DNA of 64,000 nucleotides from Clavelina lepadiformis (GCF_947623445.1 NC_135240.1:3286001-3350000), one strand, 5' to 3'. Positions 11,066-23,558 are shown, counted from the stretch's first letter. Numbers and translations are program-made. Notes: generated by a model not told the origin, from the sequence alone.

Positions 11066-11749
11066 CTATCTTTTCATTCGCTGAGTCAGGTCTCTGCCTT
11101 GTAGTAGCTGGGTTCGGTTTGCCCCTTGAAGGGCTTCCTCCCGTCTTAAAGCTTCGATGAATCGAAAGATGGAAGGATGATGAGTTTCCGTTGATCCCTG
11201 AAACACATTGTGCCAACTCTCTAGCTGGTTGTTGGTTCGTGGCAGTCCCGCATCTTGTCTGGCTTTCACACTCCGCATATGTACGGGAAACAATGGCTGT
11301 CGTCTGTCTCCCCGTCTGTTTCTTCGGCCCACGTAGTGGTCTTCGAAGTAATTTACGAGAGGCATTACTTCTGCTTTCCTTTTCCGTCTGATGGTTTGAC
11401 GCAGATTTGTGGAAGAGCCAACAGCTGCTGCAACTTCTTCATTAACTTCGGTCAATGCATCCTGCACGATTCTTCGTGGTGGATCCCGTGCTCTTACTGC
11501 AGCTGTTTTTACACTGTTTTCAACTCTCCTGGCTGCCACTTCCGTAGGGTTTGGTGGATGCGTGTGGACGCCACTGCTCACTGGGGGCTGTTGTTGCTCA
11601 CGATACTGAAGGCTTGTCGTTAGGCGACCTTTACAACCTGTTTTAGCACATCTCCAATTGATTGTATTTAACTTTGTTTTGTCTTTCCTGTACAAAAAGC
11701 CTTCATAACTTATCATGTCACTTCCTTTTCTTGAAATTATAAAATCCAT
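11066..11749 (-). pseudogene. FLYWCH zinc finger plus C-terminal MULE transposase remnant, copy A
   Basis: The 227-codon minus-strand frame starts with a FLYWCH finger: YEGFLYRKDK, then W-x-C-x5-C (NWRCAKTGC) and H-T-H, at residues 14-64. After a charged linker comes the C-terminal part of MULE transposases (about residues 130-205: NYFEDHYVGR, PRTNNQLESWHN, then a Pro-Ser-Ile-Phe helix). The central DDE catalytic region normally between these parts, several hundred residues, is missing, so the product could bind DNA but not cut it. The frame is uninterrupted and identical in all four copies. FLYWCH fused to a MULE transposase is a known animal combination. Confidence 0.75.
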
Positions 11750-11851
11750 TGGGGCAAATTTTTCAAACGACCTTAAAATTAATGTGACACGTCATAGTGT
11801 TGCCTTCCATTTATAAATGCCTCATTCGACTCAGTGAACACGAGTTAAGTC

Positions 11852-12592
11852 TAGGCTTACCATACGTCCCGTTTTAGCCGGGACAGTCCCGCTTTTAAAG
11901 GCTTTGTCCCGGCGTCTCGATCAGTCAACTAAAAGTCCCGCTTTGGCATTTACTGAGCCAGCATTGCCCCACACTACACGAATATTAGCATGATGTGATT
12001 GGTCTGTTTAGCTAACTTCCTGAAGAGTGATGCGTGTTCTCGTTTCGTTGTGTTAAATGTGAAAGTAATTGTTACATCATTGTAGCGGGTAATTGGTCCA
12101 GTGGTGAGTTGATTGTTAGCGCATTCGCTTGTTCACTGTTCAGTAATAGTAGGCTAGGAGGAGGAGATGATCCTTTTGCAGTTGGGTTATTGAAAGAACT
12201 TATTTCGTACGGTTCCGGTACTTGTTTGCATTTTCTTCTGCAAAAACCATTTGAATGTGAAAGCCCTTATCACCTGCAAAATTAAAACTGACTTTTCCTG
12301 CTGTGGTTTTTATGAGAAAATAAAGTTGAATATAGACTTCTGGAAGAAAGTATTGTCTACAGAAAAGTATGATTGGACGATTATGTAAATTTACAAATGC
12401 TTGAACATTGTTTTGTTTCCTAGCAAAATCCATTATTTTAGTTTTTCTTGGTGTCTTACTACTTTAGTTGTCCCTGACGATAGGAATCCAAAATAGTCTC
12501 ATACTTCTAGTAAAATGTAAACCACATTTATCTGATAGGGCTTGTTGTTCTGAAGCGTCCCGCTTTTCAATCAAAAAAATATGGTAAGCCTA
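11852..12592. mobile_element. hAT-type MITE nested in the MULE, 741 bp, copy A
   Basis: Ends TAGGCTTACCATA and TATGGTAAGCCTA are perfect 13-bp inverted repeats, flanked by the 8-bp duplication GTTAAGTC (11844-11851 and 12593-12600). CGTCCCG-type blocks lie close to both ends. No transposase frame is present. It inserted into the Mutator-like element before the block was amplified, since all copies carry it. Confidence 0.9.
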
Positions 12593-15500
12593 GTTAAGTC
12601 GCTATCGTAACAGTCCTGTTTTAATGCGGTCGGCATTTATACCATCGCTGTTTGGAATGTCGCTCACTTGATTACGTCGCTATTATGAAGTCGCCATTAT
12701 GACAGTCGCTGTTTTGACAGTGGCTATCCGGCCTGGATGCCATTAATTACGCAGTACATGGATGTATGTGTTTTTCTAACATTTCAGTCCTGGCGATCGC
12801 AGCCTGCTTCCGGCTATCCGAGCTCTTCTTCAAACAATATCAGACATCAAACTCGTGCCACCCGATCCCAGGAATGGAAGAACTGCGCTCATGTTTGCGG
12901 TTGAAAAGGGAGAAGGTGGTTAAACTGATGTAAACCTAAGCATGGGCAATGAGCATAAATCCCTAATCCTGTAACTGCCTGAGATTGTGGAATATAAAAC
13001 CCAAATTCAGGACCATAATTATTCTGTTCCATCTTTCTGTTCCAGTCAATAGCCACTTTTACATACGATAAAAGCATTATTGTACAAAGGCTTCGACAAA
13101 GTTTTCTTTTATAGAAATTGACCTGGTGAATGCCTTGCTTGAGAAGCAAGCGTCATTGAAAGAATGTGATGCCCAGTGCAGGACACCTCTTCATCTTGCT
13201 GTCAATGCAAGTGGCCCATCATCTGCCCTCTTTGACATTCCTGATCTGCTGATAGAGAAAGGCGCCAGTCTCACAGTTGCTGATAAATTTGGACGGGTTC
13301 CTCTTCATTACGCTTACGTGAAGATTGGCAATTAAGTTTAGCTTCTTAGACACTTGCATTATCTCATTTTATTTTCATGAGCAATAAATTTGTACAGGTC
13401 CGGTTGATAATGATATGATGAAATCATATGTATAATGCATTAATGCTATTGCTAAACATGAGAGTTATGCATTCAAATACATCTCCATTGTGTAACATTA
13501 AATGAAGCAACAAGAGAAACTATTGTATTACGGTTGATAACAACGCATGTATTTACAGCAATGAGCATCTATGCCATTGAGCTTATTATTTCTCAGAGAA
13601 TTGGTTACTTCGGAGAAAGGGTGTGATCCCATTGAACTCACGACACTGCTCACTTCAGGAATGTCCGGTGAGGAGGTGGACACCGCTGACGCTTCAGGTC
13701 GAACTCCTCTTCACGAAGCTGCTCGTCAAGGTACGATGATATGCTGCATGCATCTCGTCGAGAGAGGGGCAAACATCAACAGACAAGATTCGGATTGCAA
13801 CTCTCCAATGAGCCTCGCTGTCAAAGCCGGCCATAACAGGTGAGGTTAAGTTCTTAAGCACTGGTCTTTTTCTATGAAGTCTATTGAAAACGTGATATTT
13901 TAAAGTAATTGTGCCATGTTGTGGAAAATTATTTGGTTGTCAGTTGTCGCATCATTCACTTTGCTGTTTTGCATTCACCGCTTAACTGGGTGTCTTGTTT
14001 TAAGCGAAATGTACTTCATGCGTATCTGATCAAAGTATTGTGAACTCTATGAACTCATGTTTAGATTTGCTTTTAAATCGAGGAAATGGTTGTTGTTTGT
14101 CTGTAAAAGCTGATGAGCACTAAAAGAATTCTTTGACATATTTTTCCAGTTGTGTGATGATGTTGATCCGGAAAGGTGCTAACGTCAACACAAACGTAAT
14201 CACAATCCCACGTCCACTAAGTGGAGCTGATACCCAGGAAGAAACTTCCCACAGGAAATGGAGACTGAAGTCTGCTATTGCCCCGCCACCCAAGCCCACT
14301 TGTGAACCGGCTTTCAAGGTGAAACTACTTAATAAAACATTGCACCAAATTTTTGGGAAAATAACAACTGTAGAAGTGTTCATGTTGTATTGGACACTAA
14401 CATGTATAAGGTCCTTTCCCAGAGTATAAGATTACTAGACGTACAACGCGCAGAATATAGTGTTAATGTTCAATACAGTATGAAGATTTTTGCGCTTACT
14501 GTCTTTTTTGCCAAAATTTGCCCCATTCAATTCTCCCAAAGTTATACTTAATACATGTTAAGCTACAGGGGAGCTCTCAGCCATGCACATTCCAACCTTG
14601 TGTTTGTTACAGGTTGTTGTGGAGAAAGGCTGGCAAGGTGTTACTTATGTTATGCTGGATAGGCTTGAAGCTTGTGGAGTGAAGTATGCGTCAGCAGTAG
14701 AAGTGAGCACCAATTTACCATTAATGTTTAAATAATAGTTTTATTTTTTAGTCTTTAATGTCTCATTAAATGTTACTTTTAAACTTCTGTTTTTATTTTG
14801 CATTGAATACCAACCACATCTGTCCACGACTTTGCGCCATTGTTTACATTTTCTTTGCAGTCGGCGATGCGAGCTCGAAAATACCAGGTCGTTTTATCTC
14901 TACTTCGCAAACAGAGAGTTTCTAGCAAGCTGTGTGAAAAGAATGACCTGAAGCAGAACCTTCTCCACGTTCTTGCAATAAATCGACCAACCAACACTGA
15001 TGTTCAGATCAAGGTAGAAATGATTTTTAGATTTCCATTGCTCACCCTGCATCGGAGATGAAGAAAGTTGTCATGTTGAATTTAATTCCATGATAACTGA
15101 TACAAATCTCCAATAGCAAATGTGACATATTAGAACAAGGGCTATGGTGTAAGAAAACTTATAGCCACTACTCTTATGTCAACAAGCATATGTTGGGCGT
15201 AATAACCTTTGTTTCCTCTTAAGCATGGTTTCCTCTTAAGCATCGGTTCACACTAGTGTTCTTCAGGTGGCAAAAGTCTTAATTGAATGCGGTGTGCCAA
15301 GTTACACAACTGATGAGCGTGGATGCACACCATTTCATTATGCTGCTTTTACGAAGAACCTTACACTCATCAAGGTTTTCATTGGTATGCACTATGCAGT
15401 GTTAGTTACCGTGATGCCCTGTATTTTAAAGATAGCTAACCTTCACGGTCTCTCATTTATTTGTTTTGCAGAGCGAAATCCTTCTTCGTTCCGAGGCATG

Positions 15501-17907
15501 ATCGCACTCACTGATTTGGCAGGTAGAAATGCTTTTGCCGCTCTGCTGTGGAACTCTGCAATTAATGATGACACAACTGCTAACATATTGAAGTAAGTCT
15601 TAAATTAAAATTGTAGAAAATTTAGTATTTTGTAGAAACTTTATTTCAAATTAAACTGTGCATGTATAACAGCTCGTAAATCAAAACATGCCATTTTAAA
15701 CTTGTGTTTCTATCGACATTTCAAAGCAAAATTTACCCGGTTCTCTTAGACTCTTCCTGGAGCATGATCGTGGAAGTGGAGCGATAAATTGAACTTGTCG
15801 ATTCCCGATCCCACTCATCGAGGTTTCTTCTCCTGACTGCGATCCGGCTATTGTCGTGAACGATTACTTCAGCGGCGAAATCGAGAGCATCGTCATCAAC
15901 CCACTGACAAGAGCCATTCAACTGAAAGCTCATCGGGTGAGGCGTCTTAGTGTCTGAAATGAAAACATTAACTTTTCATTTTTATTCCTATTTTTCTTAT
16001 TTGTTTTAGTATTTATTTAACCATCTCATATGTTATTGCAACAAAGTTTTTTCTGCCCATGTATTATGCGCTTCATGGTCAGTATTGGTTTTTTGTTTGC
16101 CGTTGCACACCTTCTTAACAATATGTTACATTGTTACTATCATGGTAATTTACTGTACAGGTGATTGACCTCCTGTTGGATTACAACGTTGACATCAATA
16201 TTCAAGTCGATGGAATCAAGAATCAAACACCACTCATGCTGGCTGTACAACATGTGGGATTAGCTTACAGAATCTGATTATTGTCAATAATAAACATCTG
16301 TGGATGTATTTATCGACCAAGCATTGCTTTCTCAGTATTTTTTTTTCGATTTATGTAGTCAATGCAACAGTTAAATGTTGTTCATTGTTGTTAATTTTAG
16401 AATGATGAAGATGTCGTTAAAAAGTTGCTTAACCACAAAACGCCAGTCTTGCTGTCAGCATTGGACAGTGACGACCGAACGGTCCTTCACCACGCTGCTA
16501 AACCAGTTGCTTACGGCTGCTGGGAAAACATAACCAATTAACCATACTGAAGTAAGTCAGTAAGTGTGCTTGCTCAGGTCAAGGCTTCACCTTGATTCAC
16601 CTTGCTTCAATTTATTAAAATTGCTGTTTCTCAGACGAAATAGCTTTTTCATTGCTTTCTCAGGCTTCTCGTTGATCAAGGGGTGATCAAGGGATCCCCC
16701 AAGTTGGCAGATTCGGAGGCACCGCACTCTCGTATGCTCTTGAAGGAGGATCTGGAAGAATGTCTGACGAATTACAAGCTGTCATGAACATCGATCGTGA
16801 AAAATGGGTCAGTTGCTCTTTTAGAATTGTTTGTCAGCCATTAATTTTCTATAATTTTGTGTAATTCCACATTTTCAAAGAACTTTTTGCCAAAATAGCA
16901 CAGAAAATTTTTTTCTCCCATCATTCAGGTAAAGCCAAGCTGCATCACAGCAGAGGTGTCTGACAACATCATCTGGAGCACTTCAACTCCTAATTTTGAG
17001 GAAGATGCTGTCACCATCCTTAAGAGGTTTAGGAAAGATGAAATGAAGAATGATTCAGAGCAACCCACACCACATCCAGATCTTCTATCCGGTTTGAGAG
17101 AAGCAGGGTCAGTTGGTCAAACTTTGATCGGGGAGCGGGGTAATTGGCAGGCTTCCCTATTTAACACCCCCTCTAATGCCATCAAGGAATTTGCAAAGTA
17201 CTTTAAACTGAAGACGATGGAGAGAGATCATGGCGAGAGAGAGATGGAGAGATGGAGAGAGATGGCACACAATTGCAAATCTTAAAATATTGCTATGTGT
17301 AGGTAGCAGCCTTGTTCTAACAGCTAACTAACTGAAAAATGACGAATTATCTTGTCATTAAGGTGGAGCAATATCTCTTGGAGAAAAAGTTAAAAATACA
17401 GATTTAACCGGTGTCACCAATACTTACAACGAGTATGTCGTTTACAGCCCTGAACAGGTAACTATCTACATTATGCTTGCTGCAGTGTATTAAGCTTAGT
17501 AGCAATTTATTGCGATTTACACTACCACATCGATTCATTTACATGATGCTGTGATTGAGTCAATTTTCATCCAAGTTTACATCCGATACTTGGTCAGATT
17601 CGATGTTGAAGATGATGAGAAGCAATCTTCATCCAGGAATGATCCATTTCCTGCACAAATCAGCTCTTCTAAGTCCACAAAATAGGCTTGCAATCTTGCT
17701 GCAGCGCCGTTTGGTATCGCATTTGGAATTTTGATTTTTATTTCTAATTTCTATTTCTAATTTTGACGTTTTATTCCCAGTTTATGTACATAAGTTTTGT
17801 AGCGTTTTAACGAAACCTTCATGTGCTATAGTGATGTATCATTCACACCAGAAACGGTTGAATGTTGAATCGGTCGGAACCAAATACAATCTCTCTCTCA
17901 CTTCCAG

Positions 17908-18078
17908 GTGCTCAACTTGCACGGGAATGGTCTAGGCAAGTTGAAGGGAATCAACACGTTGTCGCAGTTGAAACGCTTGATTGTCAGTTTTAACGAGCTG
18001 AACAGACTGGACGACATTGCTTAGATGCCGCAACTGGAGCAGGTTGATGCCAGTTTCAACAAAATCAACTCTTGCTGA
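17908..18078 (+). pseudogene. Leucine-rich-repeat exon (LRRC9-like), copy A
   Basis: After a strong acceptor (CTCTCTCTCACTTCCAG) the frame reads two to three leucine-rich repeats: VLNLHGNGLGKL, LKRLIVSFNELNRL, and after an in-frame TAG at about 18023, LEQVDASFNKI. The pattern LxxLxVSFNxLxxLD resembles LRRC9-type repeats. No donor follows; a stop ends the frame at 18078. It lies only 220 bases behind the PARP stop and does not obviously belong to that gene. I take it as a stray exon of another gene caught in the block. Confidence 0.55.
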
Positions 18079-19823
18079 CATTGTACTTCAGTTCGGTGCA
18101 TACATAATTGCTTATATAAGTTATGAGATTTTAATTGGGTCAATTCACTCACTGTGATGGGTAATTGGATGAATAACTGCCACTTGGGGCGGGGAAGCAT
18201 CGTAAGCAGCATATTGCGTTCCTTGCCCTGTGAAAGATGAAATAAATGCAAGTATTTAATATAGATAATTAAAAGTCACATCTTTTTGTAATATGTTGGA
18301 CATGGGGTCATTCCATGTCAAATCACCCAATGGGTTTAACCCCTACAGTCTTAGCATAATTAGCACAAATCTAAAATATTAGCTCAATCGGACCAGTGGT
18401 TTTGGAGATATAGGCCTTCGAATTTTCGAATTTTTGCAAAAACGGACGTGGCCGCCAAATTTTCGGCCCTGATATTTTGGTAACCGGTTGACCAATTTTG
18501 ATGAAACTAGTGTCATTGGAAAGGTGATTTCACAAGGAATCCAAATCTGTCTTCTTTTCCTGATAAGAGCAAGTTAAATGCGTATGACCTTGTGGATCAC
18601 GTGACCTTGAAATTAAATTAAGTGCAAATTATACCCCAAGAGCCAAGATGTTACCTACAACATATAAAAAATCCCGAGATGTAATATTTTTGGTTTAATA
18701 ATAAAATACATTTTAGTGGGCATGCCTGACCATAAAAGGACCATTTTGAACCTTCTAAATCTAATGCATTAATGCTGCTGCTATCCATCCATCTGCTGCT
18801 GCTACTAATTCTATGGATATGGCAGTTTTGTGTCGGATAGCGGGGATTCCGGTTGTTCGGGGTACGGATTAACGAGGTCCCACTGTATACGGTCTTTGAA
18901 ATATTACTGGTAACCAACTATGAAATTTTAATGCAGCCGAAATTCGCTAAACGCTAGATGACGCAGCAGAGTTATTTTCATATACAGTACTGACAAATCT
19001 TGGCAGAGCTGTGAGAACGATAACTTGCGTTTAAAATGTCTATTATATAGAATAGATTGTTGCTAAAAATTTAGATTCTGACATTTCATATACGTAAACT
19101 CAAACGAATCTTGACATTTTCCAAAAATGTTTGAATATCTATAATTATAATTATGAACAATAATCATATTCATATAACGCACCATCACCACGCACCGCAC
19201 CACTTATGCTACTTGATGAATACTATACGGTGGATTTTGAATAATATTATTTATATTTGTGCTTTAAAATCTAATGTGCTGCAACACTTTATTTTTCTGA
19301 TAGTTAAGTTATAAACAGAATAATGGTTCCAACCTTTATGTTAAACTTCTGAGCAAGATTAGCATAGCGTACTAATATGTGTCTTGCATGCTCAAAAAAT
19401 GGGTTCCAAATCATTTTCGTGGTACATGAGTCCGGCTTATTTTCAATATAAGTGCTGTCGGCATTTTGTGCGTAAAAGATAAGTTTTTGCCCATTTTCAA
19501 AATTTGGAGCTGAAAAAGTATTAACTGCAGTTGAATAGTTGAGTCAGGTAATAAAGCATGTAATTATAACATATAATTATAGTTGTATAACTATACATTA
19601 TCATTATCATATATAATCACAACTTAACTTCGTGAGAAGGTATCTTTGTTTTATTTCTTGTTATCGCTTATTAGCAATTTAATTGTTGTCGTAACTCGTA
19701 ACTGTATGCTACGCCTACACATCGCGACATTTGTGCTTAGTCATTAAAAGTGACCTTGACGTTTGCACTTGCAGCGATGATTTATCCGAATCGTGGAGAA
19801 TTTCACTTCAGTTTTGCACAAAA
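18079..19823. other. Noncoding tail of block A; possible pogo-type transposon end near 18830-18893
   Basis: No gene recognised. On the minus strand at about 18893 the sequence CAGTGGGACCTCGTTAATCC followed by more CCG-type text looks like a pogo/Tigger inverted-repeat end, but I find no partner end. The region is repeated in B and D. It ends at 19823, where the block is joined to the flank of the long-TIR transposon. Confidence 0.35.
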
Positions 19824-19825
19824 AT

Positions 19826-20092
19826 TATTTACATTGTACTAGCTGGCGAAATTGTATCGTTTTGATATGCACACAATGTTTTCAACGAAAAGTCTGCTTT
19901 GACACTCGAATGCAAACTTCTGTCGGAATCGCACCGCTACGGTTCTTTCTTGCAAACTTTATTTGTTATGCTGTCGCCAATGTCTATAAGGAAGTTGCTT
20001 CCAAAAATTTTTTTTTGGGTTTTTCAAGCGCTTCCGTAGTGTCCCTGTAAAACGACAATAAATTAGTTGTTTTTTGCGCCCAGTAGCGACAA
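19826..20092 (+). repeat. Duplicated left flank of the long-TIR transposon
   Basis: Matches 37896-38162 at a constant offset of 18070. It is the sequence directly outside the left end of the complete transposon, so this junction carries genomic flank and not just transposon DNA. No coding function is seen. Confidence 0.85.
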
Positions 20093-20849
20093 CTACGGTA
20101 GCCTGTAAAGGCCACAACAATTATAATTTGGGTTCCGCAAAATATTTATGATCACCACAAAAATATTTCACGTTAGCGCAAAATTTTTATGATCACCACA
20201 AAATATATATTTTTTCTCAGCAAAATATTTTAGAAATTCACAATATATATTTTGTCTCCCTCTAAAATTATTTTGTGCGTTGAAAAAATATTGCGACTTC
20301 GAAATATTTTGCAAAGTCGTAATATTTTGCGAAGTCGAAATATATTTCGCTGTGAAACTTCCACTACCGCAACAAATATAAATTCATCGCACAATATTTC
20401 AGAATCGCATCGCAACATTTCAAAATGTGTGCTTACCGTATGGCAGGCGTAGTTGATGAGGTGTTCGGGAAAGGAATAAGGTTACCAGTCACAGCCACAA
20501 ATAGTGAGAGATAGTAAGCTTTTGCAAGCCTTAGCAAGCTTAGGTGTAGGCTACACGTTAAACATTGTGAGGTCTTTTGCAAGTTCAGTATGCAAACAAA
20601 TTGTCTAGGGCTTGGCTGTATAGGTTAGGCCTACCGAATGTAAGGTGTGGGGCTATAGGCTATGTTGTTTTTTTGTCGCGAAAACATTACAATAATTTTT
20701 TCTTGTTCACTATAGGACAGGCCAAAGCTGTTCATAACAGCAAAAATTTCAACTAACTTTTTAAGAAATTTGTTTTATAAAATGAAGTGTACCTTCTTAG
20801 TGTGAAAGCTGATCTTCATTGCAATGAATTGTGTTGAGTGCCATAATGA
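20093..20849 (+). repeat. Solo terminal inverted repeat of the long-TIR transposon (copy B)
   Basis: Same offset of 18070 to 38163-38919, with only scattered single differences. It ends at ATGA (20846-20849) and continues directly into the ankyrin exon, exactly as in copy A. It keeps the 18-bp segment missing from A. Confidence 0.88.
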
Positions 20850-22031
20850 GCGTGGCCGCACTATAGTAGCAAGACTACTTGCTGAAGAACCATTGACACG
20901 GGGCCTTTTTGATCGGGTGACTTATTTGATCGATACTTGATAAGTTGATACTCGATAATATGACATTTAAGAAGGAAGTCAGCCTAAAAATCGCAGCACC
21001 TAGAGTCTAGACTTTCCAAACCACCATGTTTTTATTAAAGACAAAGAAGCTTGAAGACCAGGCCTGTCCTTTGCTTGAAGCTTTGGTTATGGCATCTAAG
21101 TCTGACGTGAGTACGATTGTTGGAAAAACTCGTCGAAATTATCGCAACCCAAATGATGAAGGAAAATCCGCCGCCCATTATCTCAGTAAATCAGCCATTG
21201 ACAAGGTAAGTGCCTACAATCTATTTTTGTAATGTTAAAGGGTTATTTGGAAAATGGAACTGTGCATTTTCTGCCTGAGAAGTAAAGTTTTTAGCACCAA
21301 CTTTAATAGATGAAAATTATTTGCTTTGAAAGGTATTTGCTGTTAACAAAAGTAAATTTCTCAAAGGAATGCAAAGTCCTGGCATGTCTTCTTCGCCACA
21401 AGCCAAAGTTGGATCTATTGGATAGCCAAGGTGCTTCACCGTTAATCACGACGCTGTTGAATCGAAAAGGTCGCGCCGAACAGATGCTGTTGGATGCTGG
21501 CGCTCAGCCAAACTTTTGCTCAAACAACCCTAAGCACAAATATCCTATCGCTCCTTTAACTCTTGCTGTTGCCAGACATGGGTATGTTGTGCTGGTTGTG
21601 TAATGACCTGTTTTTACCGACTTACAAACAGTAGTATTGTACGAAATACTTCACAAATACTTCTTAATGTATTATATATTAATTACGGCTCGGGTTCCAA
21701 ATAGCGACTGTCAATAGAGCGACCACACGACAGCGACCTCACTTCTTTTATTAAATCCAAGGCTTAGGCGCACACGCACTCTTTCACCCCCTCCACACCA
21801 CATATACCTTCCATCCCCCACACCTCTCTACACACGTATGCACGCACAAACAGGCAAACACTGCGTAGTGAAAGATTGAAACCAAAAGGGACTTTAAAAC
21901 AACCAAAAGTCTTGCAATAAAAATCAAGCCACGTTTATTTCTAAATTGTGAGCAAGGGCTCGAAGGAACTGCCGCAGATCATACTGGCCTCGATTTTGCT
22001 GTACAACAGTGATTCGTGTGTTCATTGTCAC

Positions 22032-22715
22032 CTATCTTTTCATTCGCTGAGTCAGGTCTCTGCCTTGTAGTAGCTGGGTTCGGTTTGCCCCTTGAAGGGC
22101 TTCCTCCCGTCTTAAAGCTTCGATGAATCGAAAGATGGAAGGATGATGAGTTTCCGTTGATCCCTGAAACACATTGTGCCAACTCTCTAGCTGGTTGTTG
22201 GTTCGTGGCAGTCCCGCATCTTGTCTGGCTTTCACACTCCGCATATGTACGGGAAACAATGGCTGTCGTCTGTCTCCCCGTCTGTTTCTTCGGCCCACGT
22301 AGTGGTCTTCGAAGTAATTTACGAGAGGCATTACTTCTGCTTTCCTTTTCCGTCTGATGGTTTGACGCAGATTTGTGGAAGAGCCAACAGCTGCTGCAAC
22401 TTCTTCATTAACTTCGGTCAATGCATCCTGCACGATTCTTCGTGGTGGATCCCGTGCTCTTACTGCAGCTGTTTTTACACTGTTTTCAACTCTCCTGGCT
22501 GCCACTTCCGTAGGGTTTGGTGGATGCGTGTGGACGCCACTGCTCACTGGGGGCTGTTGTTGCTCACGATACTGAAGGCTTGTCGTTAGGCGACCTTTAC
22601 AACCTGTTTTAGCACATCTCCAATTGATTGTATTTAACTTTGTTTTGTCTTTCCTGTACAAAAAGCCTTCATAACTTATCATGTCACTTCCTTTTCTTGA
22701 AATTATAAAATCCAT
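22032..22715 (-). pseudogene. FLYWCH/MULE transposase remnant, copy B
   Basis: The 227-codon frame is identical in translation to copy A: FLYWCH finger joined to the C-terminal MULE part, catalytic core absent. Confidence 0.75.
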
Positions 22716-22817
22716 TGGGGCAAATTTTTCAAACGACCTTAAAATTAATGTGACACGTCATAGTGTTGCCTTCCATTTATAAATGCCTCATTCGACTCAG
22801 TGAACACGAGTTAAGTC

Positions 22818-23558
22818 TAGGCTTACCATACGTCCCGTTTTAGCCGGGACAGTCCCGCTTTTAAAGGCTTTGTCCCGGCGTCTCGATCAGTCAACTAAAA
22901 GTCCCGCTTTGGCATTTACTGAGCCAGCATTGCCCCACACTACACGAATATTAGCATGATGTGATTGGTCTGTTTAGCTAACTTCCTGAAGAGTGATGCG
23001 TGTTCTCGTTTCGTTGTGTTAAATGTGAAAGTAATTGTTACATCATTGTAGCGGGTAATTGGTCCAGTGGTGAGTTGATTGTTAGCGCATTCGCTTGTTC
23101 ACTGTTCAGTAATAGTAGGCTAGGAGGAGGAGATGATCCTTTTGCAGTTGGGTTATTGAAAGAACTTATTTCGTACGGTTCCGGTACTTGTTTGCATTTT
23201 CTTCTGCAAAAACCATTTGAATGTGAAAGCCCTTATCACCTGCAAAATTAAAACTGACTTTTCCTGCTGTGGTTTTTATGAGAAAATAAAGTTGAATATA
23301 GACTTCTGGAAGAAAGTATTGTCTACAGAAAAGTATGATTGGACGATTATGTAAATTTACAAATGCTTGAACATTGTTTTGTTTCCTAGCAAAATCCATT
23401 ATTTTAGTTTTTCTTGGTGTCTTACTACTTTAGTTGTCCCTGACGATAGGAATCCAAAATAGTCTCATACTTCTAGTAAAATGTAAACCACATTTATCTG
23501 ATAGGGCTTGTTGTTCTGAAGCGTCCCGCTTTTCAATCAAAAAAATATGGTAAGCCTA
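22818..23558. mobile_element. Nested hAT-type MITE, copy B
   Basis: Same 13-bp inverted repeats and 8-bp GTTAAGTC duplication as in copy A. Confidence 0.9.

Larger units (their letters stand above)
10721..12741 (-). mobile_element. Mutator-like element (MULE), 2021 bp, copy A
   Basis: It is flanked by a perfect 9-bp duplication ATTAATTAC (10712-10720 and 12742-12750), the length expected for Mutator-like elements. The ends form imperfect inverted repeats sharing TAGC-ACTGTCAA after about 14 bases, followed by AGCGAC-type subrepeats on both sides. It lies in the ankyrin-gene intron between exons ending at 10615 and starting at 12788. It carries a truncated FLYWCH/MULE-transposase frame and a nested hAT MITE. 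Confidence 0.88.
9880..17685 (+). pseudogene. Ankyrin-WGR-PARP (PME-5-like) pseudogene, copy A
   Basis: Exons with good splice sites and matching phases: 10060-10239 (true start unclear), ~10399-10615, 12788-12915, 13115-~13316, 13597-13839, 14150-14318, 14613-14702, 14861-15013, 15267-15384, 15472-15592, 15750-15936, 16161-16253, 16401-16551, 16664-16807, 16929-17285, 17363-17457, ~17575-17685. They encode many ankyrin repeats (GRTPLHEAARQG, GCTPFHYAAF), then a WGR-like segment (ERGNWQ...KYFKLKT), then only the last strands of a PARP catalytic domain (NEYVVYSPEQ, YIRYLVRFDV). ANK-WGR-PARP order is that of nematode PME-5. Defects: TGA at 15790-15792, an 8-bp insertion near 16535, a frameshift near 16712, a GA-rich tail replacing the end of WGR, loss of the catalytic core between 17285 and 17363, and AA instead of AG before the last exon. 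The 5' exon is cut by the transposon repeat. Confidence 0.8.

Noticed and set aside
11191..11623. Plus-strand frames opposite the FLYWCH frame (also in the other copies)
   Set aside because: They are shadows of the minus-strand FLYWCH/MULE frame and show no domain.
15790..15792. TGA as a selenocysteine codon
   Set aside because: PARP-ankyrin proteins are not known selenoproteins, and frameshifts nearby show plain decay.
18300..18480. GGGGTCATTCCATGTCAAATC region as a transposon end
   Set aside because: It resembles dispersed repeats, but I found neither inverted partner nor target duplication.
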